64,000 nucleotides of DNA from Fistulifera solaris (lineage: Eukaryota > Bacillariophyta > Bacillariophyceae > Naviculales > Stauroneidaceae). The stretch lies in NCBI GenBank assembly GCA_030295235.1, contig AP026134.1, positions 434,001 to 498,000 of the forward strand. The letters are read 5' to 3'. The notes under the pieces were generated by a model. The model was not told where the DNA came from, did not search any database, and saw nothing but the letters and a program-made list of their open reading frames with translations. This document shows, piece by piece, positions 44,948 through 55,232 of this stretch (position 1 is the first letter of the stretch; each line of letters starts with the position of its first letter). The position numbers were made by a program, and so were the translations under genes.

Positions 44948-46446
44948 TGCTAAACGCGATCGCATGTCATGGCTGACAAAGCTCATTTTCGTTTGTGGCA
45001 GCATGTACAAACACTGGAGAGCCATGTCACGAAAGGCGAAGATTCTTCAATTCATAAACTAAAGGGTATAGAAAGTTACGAATCAAACTTAACAACAAAT
45101 AGTTTTCCGTGACTTTGAATGAAGTCGCTAAGAACCGATGTCCATCTCACTTTGCGGAACGGATCAGCTGCAGACTGCGATGTAAGGATGGGCCGTTTCG
45201 ATTCAAAGTTTTAAAGCGTTTCATATTTGCTAGGGGGGAAGAAAGCAGGCAGTCTTTGCCCGTTAAGTATGCAAACGACTTCTTGTTCGGCTTTCCGTTC
45301 GTTAACCAGCAAGAATTTGAAACGCCAGTCGAGTTGACGTCGTCTCAGCAATTATATCGACTGTTACCAGGATGGAGTCTGCGTCGCAAAACGCCGATTG
45401 GCTTCATAGACCACAAGTACAAAGGAATGAATAGTCGTTCAGTTTCTTGTTAACATTTTGTGACCTTCCTTGCTCTCACGCTGGAGTGCAACGATAACTC
45501 TGAAAGTACGTTGTCAGGAATCGACGGCCTGCTATGCGGAAGAGGAGTTATTTCACGCGTAAAATCAAGCTACAGCAACACGAACGGAGTATGTCTTAAA
45601 ATTAGTTCTTTTCGAGTTGATTGAGCGTAAGGAATATGCTATTAAACACTTTTCAAGTCTCAACGATTAGACCTCTCTCTTGTCAGCTCTCTCATTCTTT
45701 TGCCATCGTTTCTTTCATGGGCATTAACTTTTGGCGATTGCTAAGAAATCATCTTGCTCCTAGCCAATAAAATTTGCGCTTTCGGCATTCTCATTGTCGT
45801 CGTCCAATCCTTTCCTTTCTGCACCTCGTTCACGGTTCACGGCGATTTTTTTGTCACGTAGGGAAAATTTGCAGCACTCAATGTTGCATAGCGCATGCTT
45901 TTCGCATCTGCTGTTCGGGGGGGCACTATCGCTGAAGTGTACCCTAACTTCTTTGTCTGGTTCTGCAAACCGAGCTCTTGTGTACCGAACTTCAGTTTCG
46001 GTCTACTCTGATAAGTGGCCTCACGAGCCACATCATTTCCTCCGTTTTTGTCCTTGAAACGGACGATCGAACACGTAGCACTAGCTCTCTACTCTAGAGA
46101 GCACTACCATGTACCATGTACCGTAGCACGTAGCACTGCCCACGTGAGTCTCGTTCCATTTTTCCGTTCGGTTCCCATTGTACTACGTGATCTTATACTG
46201 AAATGGAATTGGAGGTACTACGAATACGTTCCATCCTCCCGCACGCAACAACAGGACGACTTTCGGCGCAGTTTTTTTTTTAGTGCAAGTCCTCTTTCCT
46301 CTTTCCACAGAACGCAACGCGAAGACGTTTGTTTCTTATAAACAAGAAGCACGGTGAATCTACACTTTCCTTCAACACATGTTCAATCGACACTAGGCAG
46401 CATACGTCAAATCAGCAGACAATTGGTGACTCAATCTAAGTGAACG
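44948..46446. other. Intergenic, about 1.5 kb
   Basis: No supported gene. One non-ATG frame (45109-45453) was considered and rejected. ACCATGTACCATGTACCGTAGCACGTAGCAC repeats occur at about 46104-46136, within 350 bases of the next start codon. Confidence 0.5.
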
Positions 46447-48286
46447 ATGTCGTTGGGTCTCCTTGCGAAAGATTCCATCCAGGACTTCACGTTGCTGCTG
46501 AAGGAGAAAGATGACACAGATTCAATCTGCGAAGATGGATCGACCCCTTTACGATCTTCCGACCTTGATGACTCTGTCGAGCATTTAGTTCCTACGGATC
46601 TTACAACGGATGACGGAGATTGCGAAACAGACGCAACGAACGCTTGTTCAGCAGCCCTTGAAGAAGGCTGCGAAAAAGCAAGAACAGCGGTCGCGAATCC
46701 CCAGCAGGCAAACGACGACAGCCGATCCGACTCTTCTGACATTACCCAGTACGCCGGCTTTGAGACAGCATATCATTTTGATAGTCAGAATGATTCGAGC
46801 AAACTGGAATATTACCCGGAGGCTACGTTTTCTGTGCAGCAACACAATGCATTCTTCCCGAACTTGATACGTTGCCTTTTTCCTTGGGTCTTTCGAGAAA
46901 GTGAGCAAGAGGCGGAAGACTTAAATAAATCTAGAGAAGAAAATGGCGAGTGTGAAGCGAAGACAGATGATCAGGATTATCAGAAGTCACAGGCAAACGG
47001 TTCACAGTTGAACAAAGGAAAAACAGAAGACGATGAACAATCTGCGAACAGCGATGCGCTAGGAGAGAAGCTCTCCCGGAAAGACCGACAGGCGGTCCTT
47101 GCTCGTTTAGGTCTGGCTGAACCAGGCACTGAAGCTAAAATTCTCAAAGAGAAGAAAGGTCTTCTGAATGGTATACCCACGTACGATACGTCTCCACTTA
47201 GATCCATTGAAGACTCACCAGAATCATCAGAGAGCAATGGAATCAAGGGTATTCTGAAGCGCGCCTCAACGAAAGATCTATCCAATGCAAAGAAAATAGA
47301 CTCGGATGCTTCCAGCATCACAAGCAAGAATACAGCAAAAAGGCGGAGTCTCTTTCCTCAGTATGATACCACCCGTAAAGAAGGCAAAAAGCCCCCCGTT
47401 ACGTTTGCACCAATGGCACGAGTCGTTACCGTGAAATCCAAGAACGAGATGACTCAAGAAGAAAAGGCGGACATCTGGTGGCAAAAGAGTGATTACGAAA
47501 ATTTCAGAAAAACGGGGCGAATGATCACCAAAGCCATTATGGAAGGCGGAAGCCAAATCTGGCTGTCTAGTCAGAATCCCAAGGGTTCCTCCGCCACAGA
47601 TTCTGGAGACACTCTTGGCCAAGAAGGAGACAAGTGGTGGCACAAGTTTGGTCATTCAAGAAGAGGTCTTGAGCACGTTGTATCACAGCAAGAAGGAAGA
47701 GAGCGCCAAATCAATGTCAGAAACGCGATTAGAGCCGTTGTCGAAGAACACGCCCGACAAAAAAGCATACAAGCGAGAAGATCCCGAGAAATTGCGAATA
47801 GTCGCGCTCAACTTGACGTCCTGGGCGCGTGATCTGGCACTGGCCGCCGGATCGTCAGACGCGGATGCAGTTTCATCGTCATTCTCTGCCGACCGGAAAT
47901 CACGTGAATTTTACTTACTAAAAATGACGCGCGACAAGCAAAAGCCAAGTGGCAGCATTCCTGGCTTCATGCAGCCTCATCACCCTGGTTCGCCTCCCCC
48001 AAATGCCGTTGTGTGTGCGTTGTCGGACGCTAGGCAACAGCAGCGTCTTGACGCAAATACATCAGCTCAGTTACGGTTTCGTCAGCAAAGACGTGTACCA
48101 TCGCTACCAACGTCAGAGGAGAAAGAGTCTACGGAACCAGTAAAAGAGCAAGGCTCTTCCCAAAAAGGCGAAAGTCTAGCTCATCGCGCAGCGGGATTCT
48201 TAGTGAACGGTGAGAAAGTAGATGCTTCGGGTGTTCTTGCTGGAATGGGTGTTCTGTCGAAAGAGCCTACGGCTGTGGCGACTTAA
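46447..48286 (+). CDS. Hypothetical protein, member B of the shared domain family (DYxNFR ... RRGLE)
   Basis: About 613 residues from the ATG at 46447. The N-terminal 320 residues are acidic, Ser-rich and probably disordered. The module then reads 'TQEEKADIWWQKSDYENFRK', 'TGRMITKAIMEGGS', 'WWHKFGHSRRGLEHVVSQQE', 'RNAIRAVVEEHA', and after the break 'EDPEKLRIVALNLTSWARDL'. These blocks align in order with the 44225 gene, including the DPxKLR box. A one-base break lies at CCC 47753-47755: removing one C gives 'EEHADKKAYKREDPEKLR'. The C-terminus after the module is Gln/Ser/Pro-rich. Confidence 0.8.
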
Positions 48287-48543
48287 TCATGTCAAGAAGT
48301 CTCGCTTCTGACCTAAAGAAATGGAGCCCGGGGACTGTTTTGTCATTGAAAGAGACAAAAAATAGCTAGTTATTTTCGTTGACTCACCGATAAAAACCTC
48401 GCATCCCACCCGACTACTTAAAGAACAGAGACGCCAGTAGCTGGTTGACCATCTAAAGGAATATTAATAGCTATGTGTTATCTATCACCCATGCCAATAT
48501 CTAGTGTACCAATAATGTTACCATGGGGACTGGTGGCGTATAA

Positions 48544-49272
48544 CTAGTCATCTCGGAGATACACGCTAACGAATTTCTCGCCGTCCGGGCCAACCGCCTC
48601 CTCAATCCAAAAGTTCCCGTCGAAATACGCCGTTTGTACACAATTTGACCTCCCTTGAAGCAACCCGAAAAAGGAAACACCAACATTCTTGAAGCCGAAT
48701 ACATTGGTGGTAATCTTGTCGTAAACAAATGTAATAACTCCTCGTGCGTCCCCGGTCCACTTGCTGTGAGCCGTTATCGCCTCTAAGCCAAACGTTTTCT
48801 CGCTGAAACGTAGTGAATAGTCCATATTGGCTTCGTCCACAAAGTGCAAATACACAGTCGCATCTTTCGGAAGAGCCCCCAGCGTGGCTGCTTCCGTGCT
48901 GAACACGAGTCGCCACGAAGATCCCGGTAGTTGAGCTGCTACACTCGACAGTGCTATCGGTGAGGGTCGCTTGGCAACAATTTGGCGAGCGTAATTGGCA
49001 AAGGCGGCTCTGGTGAAAGGATCCAAGTCTTTGGAGCCAATTCCCTTGGCCTTTATTGCATTCAGTTGAGCACGTAGTTCTTGCAACTCGAATTCGCAGT
49101 TATCTTTGTATGGCTCTTTTCGAGCTGCAAGACTGGTAAGATACAGGGATTGTTGGAACCATCTAGTTGATGATGGCGCCATGGGAAAGCCAGATCTAGC
49201 ATAAAGGAATCCCGAGGCCGCCATATTCATAGAAAAGATAGCAAGGGGGAGTCGGATGAAGCTAGTTTTCAT
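48544..49272 (-). CDS. PAP/fibrillin-like plastid protein (tentative)
   Basis: An intronless frame of 242 residues from an ATG. The N-terminus 'MKTSFIRLPLAIFSMNMAAS' 'GFLYARSGF' is hydrophobic with basic residues, compatible with organelle import. The mature part has 'AAQLPGSSWRLVFSTEAATL' near residue 115, the W-x-L-x-F/Y-S-T pattern of plastid lipid-associated proteins. A beta-rich C-terminal half follows ('YLHFVDEANMDYSLRF', 'NVGVSFFGLLQGRS') and ends 'DGNFWIEEAVGPDGEKFVSV'. PAP/fibrillins are lipocalin-like proteins of plastoglobules and thylakoids. The match is by pattern only; another lipocalin-like family is possible. Confidence 0.6.
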   Translation of the reverse strand: MKTSFIRLPLAIFSMNMAASGFLYARSGFPMAPSSTRWFQQSLYLTSLAARKEPYKDNCEFELQELRAQLNAIKAKGIGSKDLDPFTRAAFANYARQIVAKRPSPIALSSVAAQLPGSSWRLVFSTEAATLGALPKDATVYLHFVDEANMDYSLRFSEKTFGLEAITAHSKWTGDARGVITFVYDKITTNVFGFKNVGVSFFGLLQGRSNCVQTAYFDGNFWIEEAVGPDGEKFVSVYLRDD

Positions 49273-49473
49273 GTTGCTCCGTCACTTCGTAGTAGCTGTA
49301 TGTTTTATGACACAGGTAGCAGCCGCACTTTTATGATTGGCGTCTCTGAGGTGGGTAATACGGTGGCACAGAAACAACGTTTGCATTATTTGTTGATCAT
49401 GTCGACGCCGTTATTGAGTGAAAAAGTAATGCAATGAGTGTGTCTTGCGGATTACGTGCGTAACGTGGTCCTG

Positions 49474-49520
49474 ATACCTGGTAGGTACGGTTCCGGTACC
49501 GTACCGGTACCTGGTACTGC
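49474..49520. repeat. GTACC/GGTAC palindromic tract
   Basis: ACCTGGTAGGTACGGTTCCGGTACCGTACCGGTACCTGGTACTG-type sequence: overlapping GGTACC and GTACCGGTAC palindromes. The best example of a motif that recurs in at least a dozen intergenic places in the window. Confidence 0.85.
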
Positions 49521-49536
49521 GGTGAGCGGTGACCTA

Positions 49537-49606
49537 TGTTCATGACTGAAAATAAGTCAAGAGTCATGCGAAAGGTCGCCTACACTTTTGACTAGAGTCC
49601 CACAAT
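49537..49606 (-). repeat. Dispersed short repeat, copy D (reverse orientation)
   Basis: Read on the minus strand it has the same blocks as copies A-C: GTGGGACTCTAGTCAAAA, then GGCGACCTTTCGCATGACTC and TTCAGTCATGA at the end. AAAGGTCGCCT is shared exactly with the reverse complement of copy A. Confidence 0.65.
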
Positions 49607-49999
49607 GAATCACACGCTTGTGAATACATTTCGACATTAATACTCAAATTGTGCCTTGTAAAAAAATGTAAATCAGAGTTGAATGTTGCAGCTCCCAAGG
49701 AAAACAAGGCGAAATGAATACCATCGCGGTAATGATAAACACAAAGGCGAGCAACAAAGATTCCTCCTAATGACTCATGACTGAGAGCCAGTCATGAAGA
49801 CTGCCCTCTTTATAACATAAACTAGGAAGGGTATGATTCAGAATGCCTTTCGACTACAATCACCGAATTTTCCCTTGAAAGTGGACCTAACGCGTGTGAA
49901 TTTCATAACACAAGTAATTAAGCAATAACTTCCGACCACGATCCCGTATTATTTATATCTCTATTTATATCATGTATGTCTCTTGCGAGTGAAGGTTTT

Positions 50000-51526
50000 T
50001 CATTTCATGTGAACCATCATCTCAAAAGGGTTGCTGAGCAATTCCTGCACTCGGACGTGAAAGCGAGCAAGCTGGGCCCCATCCACATATCGGTGATCAG
50101 CGGTCCATGTTATCGGTAAGACACTCGATGCAATTACTTCATCGTTCTTTCCAAATCGCGGGAGCTTTTGCAAGCGTCCGATAGCCCCCATGGCTAGTTG
50201 TGGCGGGACCAGTACGGGCTGCAAGGACAAACCGGCTCCCAGAGCACCAATATTAGACAATGTAAACGTAGGACGAGTCGAGTCAAGCGCAATCTCATCA
50301 CGATTTTCTTTGAGCGAATCCAATTTTTCCTGAATCTCAGAAATGGACATCATGGCACAATCTCCTATCACAGGAACGACAAGTCCTCTCGCCGTATCCA
50401 TCGCTACTCCAATCTGATGTTGCGATTGCATACGAATGGAACTCTCCGTATTCTTGGCAGCGTTCAAAACTGGAAAGTCCTTCAACGCTATACTGCACGC
50501 CTTGACAATGAAAGCCAACAAACTAAGGTTCTTCGACAATGCTGAGTTGATTTCTTTCCGGATCGCTAGCAGATGTGTAACATCGATTTCGTCTCCCAGG
50601 CACATGTGAGGAATTTCTAGTGATTGCGTCATGGCTTTTGCCATTGCACGTGTATAGCCCCGTAATTCCACGATCTCTCCATCCATATTGTGCGACGCAA
50701 CTTCGGTTTCCAAAGCAATGCTTTTCTTGTCCATGAGCGATTGATTGCTGTCGACAAATGCCAGAACATCCGCTTTCAGCAGTCTTCCTTGCGGCCCCGT
50801 CGCCGGAACAACGGATGGATCGATCGCTTTTTCTTTGCAAAGTTTTCGAACAGCTGGACTTGTCTGAATCTTGACATTCGACCCCTGAATAACAGAAGAG
50901 TTTGGCGATACTACCGGTGCAGCGCCCTCAAGAGATTCGCTAATTATCGTTGTTTCTTCGTCAATCATCATCGTAGTATGCGGTGACTTTGCACTTGATT
51001 CCATTGTGTCATTAGCATCAACAAGGCTATCGGTATAAGCACAAGTCTCAAGAAAAACAAGAGGCTTTCCCACTTGAATCATATCGCCAACTTTTCCCGA
51101 AAGCTCCAATATTGTTCCGTCAAAGCGGCTAGTTATATCCACCGTTGCTTTATCACTTTGAACCTGACAAATCAAATCAAACTGCTCGACAGTATCACCG
51201 ACTTGCACATTCCATTTGATCAACTCAACTTCGTGAATGCCTTCTCCAATGTCGGCGAGGAGAAAGGGAATGACAGCTTTGTCATTTTGAAGAGCAGGAG
51301 CAGTCGAGAGATGGCTCTTGGTCAATTGATGCTGATAGATCTGCATAGAGGAGGATCGAAAGGATCCCGCTATGCGACAAGTCACTGCCGTGTATGGCAC
51401 AGTAGAATAGCCTGGGATGACAGAACTGACGTGACACAAAGACGAACGTTGCACGAGCACGGAATCTATTTGCTGTCGAGAAAATCTGGCCGCATATGAT
51501 CGCAGCTTCAACGACGAGCCAATCAT
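50000..51526 (-). CDS. DBT: Lipoamide acyltransferase E2 of branched-chain 2-oxoacid dehydrogenase
   Basis: Start ATG 51526 gives 'MIGSSLKLRSYAARFSRQQI', an amphipathic, Arg-rich mitochondrial presequence; 508 residues, intronless. Lipoyl domain about 86-160 with the lipoylated Lys in 'VQSDKATVDI' (about residue 126) and 'LLADIGEGIHEVELIKW'. A subunit-binding domain follows ('SPAVRKLCKEKAIDPSVVP', 'GRLLKADVLAF'), then the catalytic domain with 'SLEIPHMCLGDEIDVT', 'TFTLSNIGALG' and the active-site 'TADHRYVDGAQLARF'. The 'GEGI' lipoyl start and spacing fit the branched-chain E2 rather than the pyruvate E2. It transfers branched acyl groups to CoA in Leu/Ile/Val breakdown. Frame is intact. Confidence 0.95.
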   Translation of the reverse strand: MIGSSLKLRSYAARFSRQQIDSVLVQRSSLCHVSSVIPGYSTVPYTAVTCRIAGSFRSSSMQIYQHQLTKSHLSTAPALQNDKAVIPFLLADIGEGIHEVELIKWNVQVGDTVEQFDLICQVQSDKATVDITSRFDGTILELSGKVGDMIQVGKPLVFLETCAYTDSLVDANDTMESSAKSPHTTMMIDEETTIISESLEGAAPVVSPNSSVIQGSNVKIQTSPAVRKLCKEKAIDPSVVPATGPQGRLLKADVLAFVDSNQSLMDKKSIALETEVASHNMDGEIVELRGYTRAMAKAMTQSLEIPHMCLGDEIDVTHLLAIRKEINSALSKNLSLLAFIVKACSIALKDFPVLNAAKNTESSIRMQSQHQIGVAMDTARGLVVPVIGDCAMMSISEIQEKLDSLKENRDEIALDSTRPTFTLSNIGALGAGLSLQPVLVPPQLAMGAIGRLQKLPRFGKNDEVIASSVLPITWTADHRYVDGAQLARFHVRVQELLSNPFEMMVHMK

Positions 51527-52915
51527 TCGTTGCGTAATTTGTGTTTCCAAGTTATTCAAGCGATAAGATTGGAGACTTATTATCGTTGTTCGCTAAATGA
51601 TCATTGGAGACTTATTATCGTTGTTCGCTAAATCGATCGAATGAAATTCTTCACCAGGTACCAGGTAGCAGGTAGGTGTGAAAACGAACAGGCGCAGAAT
51701 TCTTTTGTGATGTCTTTTTCTGTCGCTGTCATTGTTGTGTGTCACATCAAAAGCGTTGATTAGCGTTCAAGTTTATAATACGTGAACCGATGCCGATGCG
51801 CCATCCCATCGCAGAGGCGTTCTGGAGAGTGTGTAAAAAATGGCAAAATTAGAATTATTCGAAACAAAAAAAATCAACTTTTGATTTTCCACATATTGAA
51901 AAAAATTACATAGTTTGGTCTAATGATCCCAAATAAATCTAAAACAAGATCAGACTTTCAAAGTTCCAACGAGTAACACTCAAATTCAATGTGTCCACAT
52001 GGGAAAGGCCCAAAAATTCAAGCACCGGTCGAGCTACTTATGCACACACGTCCAAGGTCCAAGGTCTCTATCTACTCGTGGATAAATTTAAACCTTATCT
52101 GTTTCCAAAGCACATAGCACATAGGCGCGTAGGGCAAGACCCCAGGGACTCACAGGCCTAAGATATAGGATGAATAGTCTAATTTCGATTATGGTTCAGT
52201 AATTCAAACATGGGACATGGGACCTTTAAGTCTTCAAACTGTAAATTAAATTACTTGGCAGGAGTTTGTTGGGCCTTTGTCTTATTCGTCCCTTGGGTCC
52301 TTTTCTCTTTTCTCGTCCTTTTGACATCCTGTCGTGGACAGTAGCGTACATCGTTAAACGTTTAACGTTTAACGTTCAATATTCAATACTGGTCCTTTTC
52401 AGAATTTGAAACTTGAAATAATAGAATAGGTTGACCGCACTAGTTATCACTGATTAGATTTCATTTAAATATGATTCGATTTTAAACAAGTACCGCAAGA
52501 CTAAGGGCTTTTCTCACTGGTATTGAATTTATGAATTTATGATTGTGTGTGATTGGAGTTTCACTTTGCACTATTTCAAATATGGAGTAAAAAGCTGGTA
52601 CATGCGACAGAACGATTCACAAGAAGAATAGGGAGTGAGGCTTAGGTCCTTGGTTACTACTAATCATAAAAATTGCTTTGGGCCTTCTTTCTTAAAAGAA
52701 CCGAGTTCACTTTGAAACGTCTCAAGTCTAAATCTAAAACGCATGGAGAAGGATCCAAGCGCCAAAAATTACTTCCACACGCAAACCCGAGAATTTATAA
52801 TCACAATTCGCATCGCCGCATTTGCGAACCAAGATAATCTAAATTAACAGCAGCGCTTTTCATCAGGTGACCATTCAAAACATCTATTCCAACACAATAC
52901 CCCGCAAAAGAAACA
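51527..52915. other. Gene-poor stretch of about 1.4 kb
   Basis: No open frame of note on either strand. It holds the duplicated 35-base leader segment of the E2 gene (51568-51633) and a GTACCAGGTACCAGGTAGCAGGTAG tract at about 51655-51674. An overlapping TTAAACGTTTAACGTTTAACGTTCAATATTCAATA repeat is at 52353-52388. The A-T rich middle is unlike the flanks. Confidence 0.6.
51568..51633. repeat. Tandem 35-bp duplication in the E2 5' leader/promoter
   Basis: ATTGGAGACTTATTATCGTTG...CTAAAT (31 bases) occurs at 51568-51598 and again at 51603-51633 without a mismatch. It begins 42 bases upstream of the E2 ATG on the minus strand. Confidence 0.95.
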
Positions 52916-53420
52916 ATGACTCTCAATAAACCCATCACAAGCAAGATAGAATCACCCAAGAAAGCTACACCCAGCAGCTATTTCAATCGTCCCAAATGCT
53001 ATTTTGAGAAAGACCACAAAGAGACGAATTCTGACAAAGAGCTGCAGTCACTGAAGAAAAGAAGGTACATGCGAAGAGGTTCAAAGACAGCGGAAATGCT
53101 CATACAATCCTTACCGTATATGAACCTGGCGAAGCTAAACTCTCCTCGTGAACGAAGCGTTTCCCCTGTGCAACGGCGACTCTCCATTGTTTCCGCGTTG
53201 AGACTCAATTTAGAAGCGTCTCATATAAATGACACAAAAACCAATACATGTTTTGAAAAGATACCTTTACGAACCGACGAAAGGAGGAGTACGACCATCG
53301 ACATTCTGTCTTGCATCAAACCCTGAACACGCTTTGTCGCTCATGGCCGACTTTTACGACACTGTGGTGCTTCCAAGTCCCCATTTCAATGCCTTTAAGG
53401 TAGTTGAAACCCATGTTTGA
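52916..53420 (+). CDS. Small hypothetical basic protein
   Basis: From the ATG at 52916 (MTLNKPITSKIESPKKATPS) about 167 residues after one frame correction. Basic and Ser/Pro-rich in the first half ('LKKRRYMRRGSKTAEMLIQS'), then 'SPVQRRLSIVSALRLNLEAS'. The frame stops after 'LSCIKP', but skipping one C of CCC 53321-53323 continues it as 'IKPEHALSLMADFYDTVVLP' 'SPHFNAFKVVETHV' to 53420, which reads like genuine protein. No family recognised; it borders the gene-poor stretch. Confidence 0.5.
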
Positions 53421-53898
53421 CTAACTGTCGCGAACACCTATTTAGGAGCGGCAATCTAGGTGCAGCTCATCGCTAGTTCGTATTGTCATGCATTTTAACT
53501 CCCTTAGCCTTCCGATACCTATTGATTAGCTCTATATCCTTACACAGAAAGAGCAAGCGGTTCTTGCAGTAGCCAGCATCGACTGGATGATGCGGCATGA
53601 GTATCTGTATGTCCGCCAAAAGAATCTTAGATGTCGGATAGCCACATCCACCCTTCTCTTGCATGAAAGTCACAAGGATCTATCAATGCAAACAGAATGG
53701 AAGGTCACAGCTATTGCACCTGACACACTGCTTTGAAAATGAATGCTAGCTCGTAGCTAGGAGATGATCGATCGTTTTTAGCCAGCTATACAACGATCAA
53801 CGAAGAGGAAAGAGCAGAAACGCCATCAATCATCCTTTAAAAACACTCGGCTCATTCCTATTTACTCAACTTTTTGTCTAATAGTAAGTAGTAATTAT
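53421..53898. other. Intergenic, about 480 bases
   Basis: Nothing recognised; lies between two convergent gene ends. Confidence 0.45.
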
Positions 53899-54409
53899 TT
53901 AATGGGCCGCAGCACGGGCACGTTGCTGTGAGTTGACATTCTTGATATCTTCACGTTTGGCCAGTGCTCGTTTGTGCGAACCCAATCGACGCTTGGCAAA
54001 CTTGTAAATTCGCTTATCGGCCGAAGAACCGCCGGTTTTGATCATATCCAAAATACGACGTTCATAGGGAGCCAAACCGACGACTTCACGGGCAATTTGA
54101 CGGCACATGGTGACGCGCTTTCCGGCTTTCTGTGAAAAATTTAAAAAAAATGAAAAGCAAGAGTGAGTCGACAGAGACAAAACGGTGGCTTTTCTTTTCG
54201 GATGACCGAAGAGAAGTGAAGGGAAGCAAGGCTAGAGACGACGAATGCTATTTCGAAAAAGAACTTTCACTTCGCTTCATGCACTCGTTCGGCATTTTCT
54301 ACGGTGATAGAAGACTTACACCCTTGGAATGGCTGGGCTTGGCTTTCAGTTCACGTTGTTGCGTGATGTGTCCCGAGTTGGCACCTTTGGCGTAACCGTT
54401 TCGTGTCAT
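53899..54409 (-). CDS. RPL36: 60S ribosomal protein eL36 (RPL36)
   Basis: Exon 1 is 54320-54409 (MTRNGYAKGANSGHITQQRE ... PSHSKG), intron 54130-54319 (190 bases, GTAAGT..TCACAG), exon 2 53899-54129; 106 residues, the usual eL36 length. Conserved features: 'GHxxT' N-terminus, the basic 'SHSKGKAGKRV' and the C-terminal helix 'APYERRILDMIKTGGSSADK' 'RIYKFAKRRLGSHKRA'. The intron falls between the N-terminal strand and the KRV block. Divergent from eL34 with a shared region of about 480 bases. Confidence 0.97.
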
Positions 54410-54890
54410 GGTATATTCTATTTGAATGGTTCAATATAATAATAAACGAGGAATTTGATCCACCGTGTTGTTGGGTTGTTGGCGGCGTGGATGGTATCGA
54501 CGAGAGGGACTGAACTGGTTTTTTTTTCTACGTAGATGTACGTAGAAAATATACTGTGGTTACCCTTTACCGCTCTACTACAAAAATTTTACGCTCGTCC
54601 GGCAACAACGAAAAATTTTTCCTGGAGCAATTGTTTCGTCACAGCTTGGTAAGGTGAGACCATGAAGTTGTTTCGTTCTTTCAGGAATTTCCATGAATTG
54701 ATTCATTTCTTGATTTGTGTGTAGTAGGAGCGGTGTAGAATGATGAAGTCGTTTTCGTTTTGTTCACTCCGAAAGATGTTTTTCAAAAAATCCATTCGAG
54801 CTCTCTTATACTCACGTGACCTTGTTTTTTATTCTTCTGTTTTATAGCTTGACTGTTTTTACTTCATTTATTTACATACACATACAAAAC
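54410..54890. promoter_or_regulatory. Shared divergent promoter region of eL36 and eL34
   Basis: 481 bases between the two start codons on opposite strands. It contains a CTACGTAGATGTACGTAGA inverted-repeat-like block at about 54528-54546. No TATA box or known element was identified. The role is inferred from the head-to-head layout of two genes whose products are needed in equal amounts. Confidence 0.55.
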
Positions 54891-55232
54891 ATGCCGGACA
54901 ATCGCTGGACGCAAAACACTCGCCACTCGTACAATACGGCTTCGGCCAAACTGCGGGCCATTCGCATGCCCGGTGGGGCCTTGAAGAGTCAACGTGTGAC
55001 CAAAACTACCAAAGGACCCCGTTGCTCCGATTGCAAGAAAGTTCTTCCCGGAATCAAGCACATGAAATCGTCCGAATACGCGCGAACCTCGAAACGAGAG
55101 CGTACCGTCAGTCGTTGTTACGGTGGATCGACGTGCCATGCCTGTGTGCGCCAGCGAATTATGCGGGCGTTCTTGTTGGAAGAACAAAAGGCAGTCAAGA
55201 AGGTATTGGCGGAACGAGCGGCCAAGAAGTAA
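54891..55232 (+). CDS. RPL34: 60S ribosomal protein eL34 (RPL34)
   Basis: 113 residues from the ATG at 54891, intronless. eL34 pattern: 'RHSYNTASAKLRAIRMPGG', then the zinc-ribbon-like Cys pair 'PRCSDCKKVLPGIK' and the second pair 'GSTCHACVRQRIMRAFLLEE' 'QKAVKKVL'. An upstream in-frame ATG at 54816 would add a hydrophobic leader absent from the family and is rejected. The N-terminal 'MPDNRWTQNT' is shorter and less like the animal 'MVQRLTYRRR' start, so a tiny unseen upstream exon cannot be excluded. Confidence 0.95.
   Translation: MPDNRWTQNTRHSYNTASAKLRAIRMPGGALKSQRVTKTTKGPRCSDCKKVLPGIKHMKSSEYARTSKRERTVSRCYGGSTCHACVRQRIMRAFLLEEQKAVKKVLAERAAKK

Larger units (their letters stand above)
49273..49999. 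other. Intergenic rich in short dispersed repeats
   Basis: No supported gene. A 50-base GTACC palindromic tract (49474-49520) is followed at once by reverse copy D of the dispersed repeat (49537-49606). A second palindrome, TCATGACTGAGAGCCAGTCATGA, is at 49775-49797. Confidence 0.65.

Noticed and set aside
45109-45453. 114-codon plus-strand frame
   Set aside because: Has no early ATG, no recognised motif and no partner exon; no support beyond length.
52999-53208. 69-codon minus-strand frame over the small basic protein gene
   Set aside because: Shadow of the plus-strand frame, which has an ATG and a plausible continuation.
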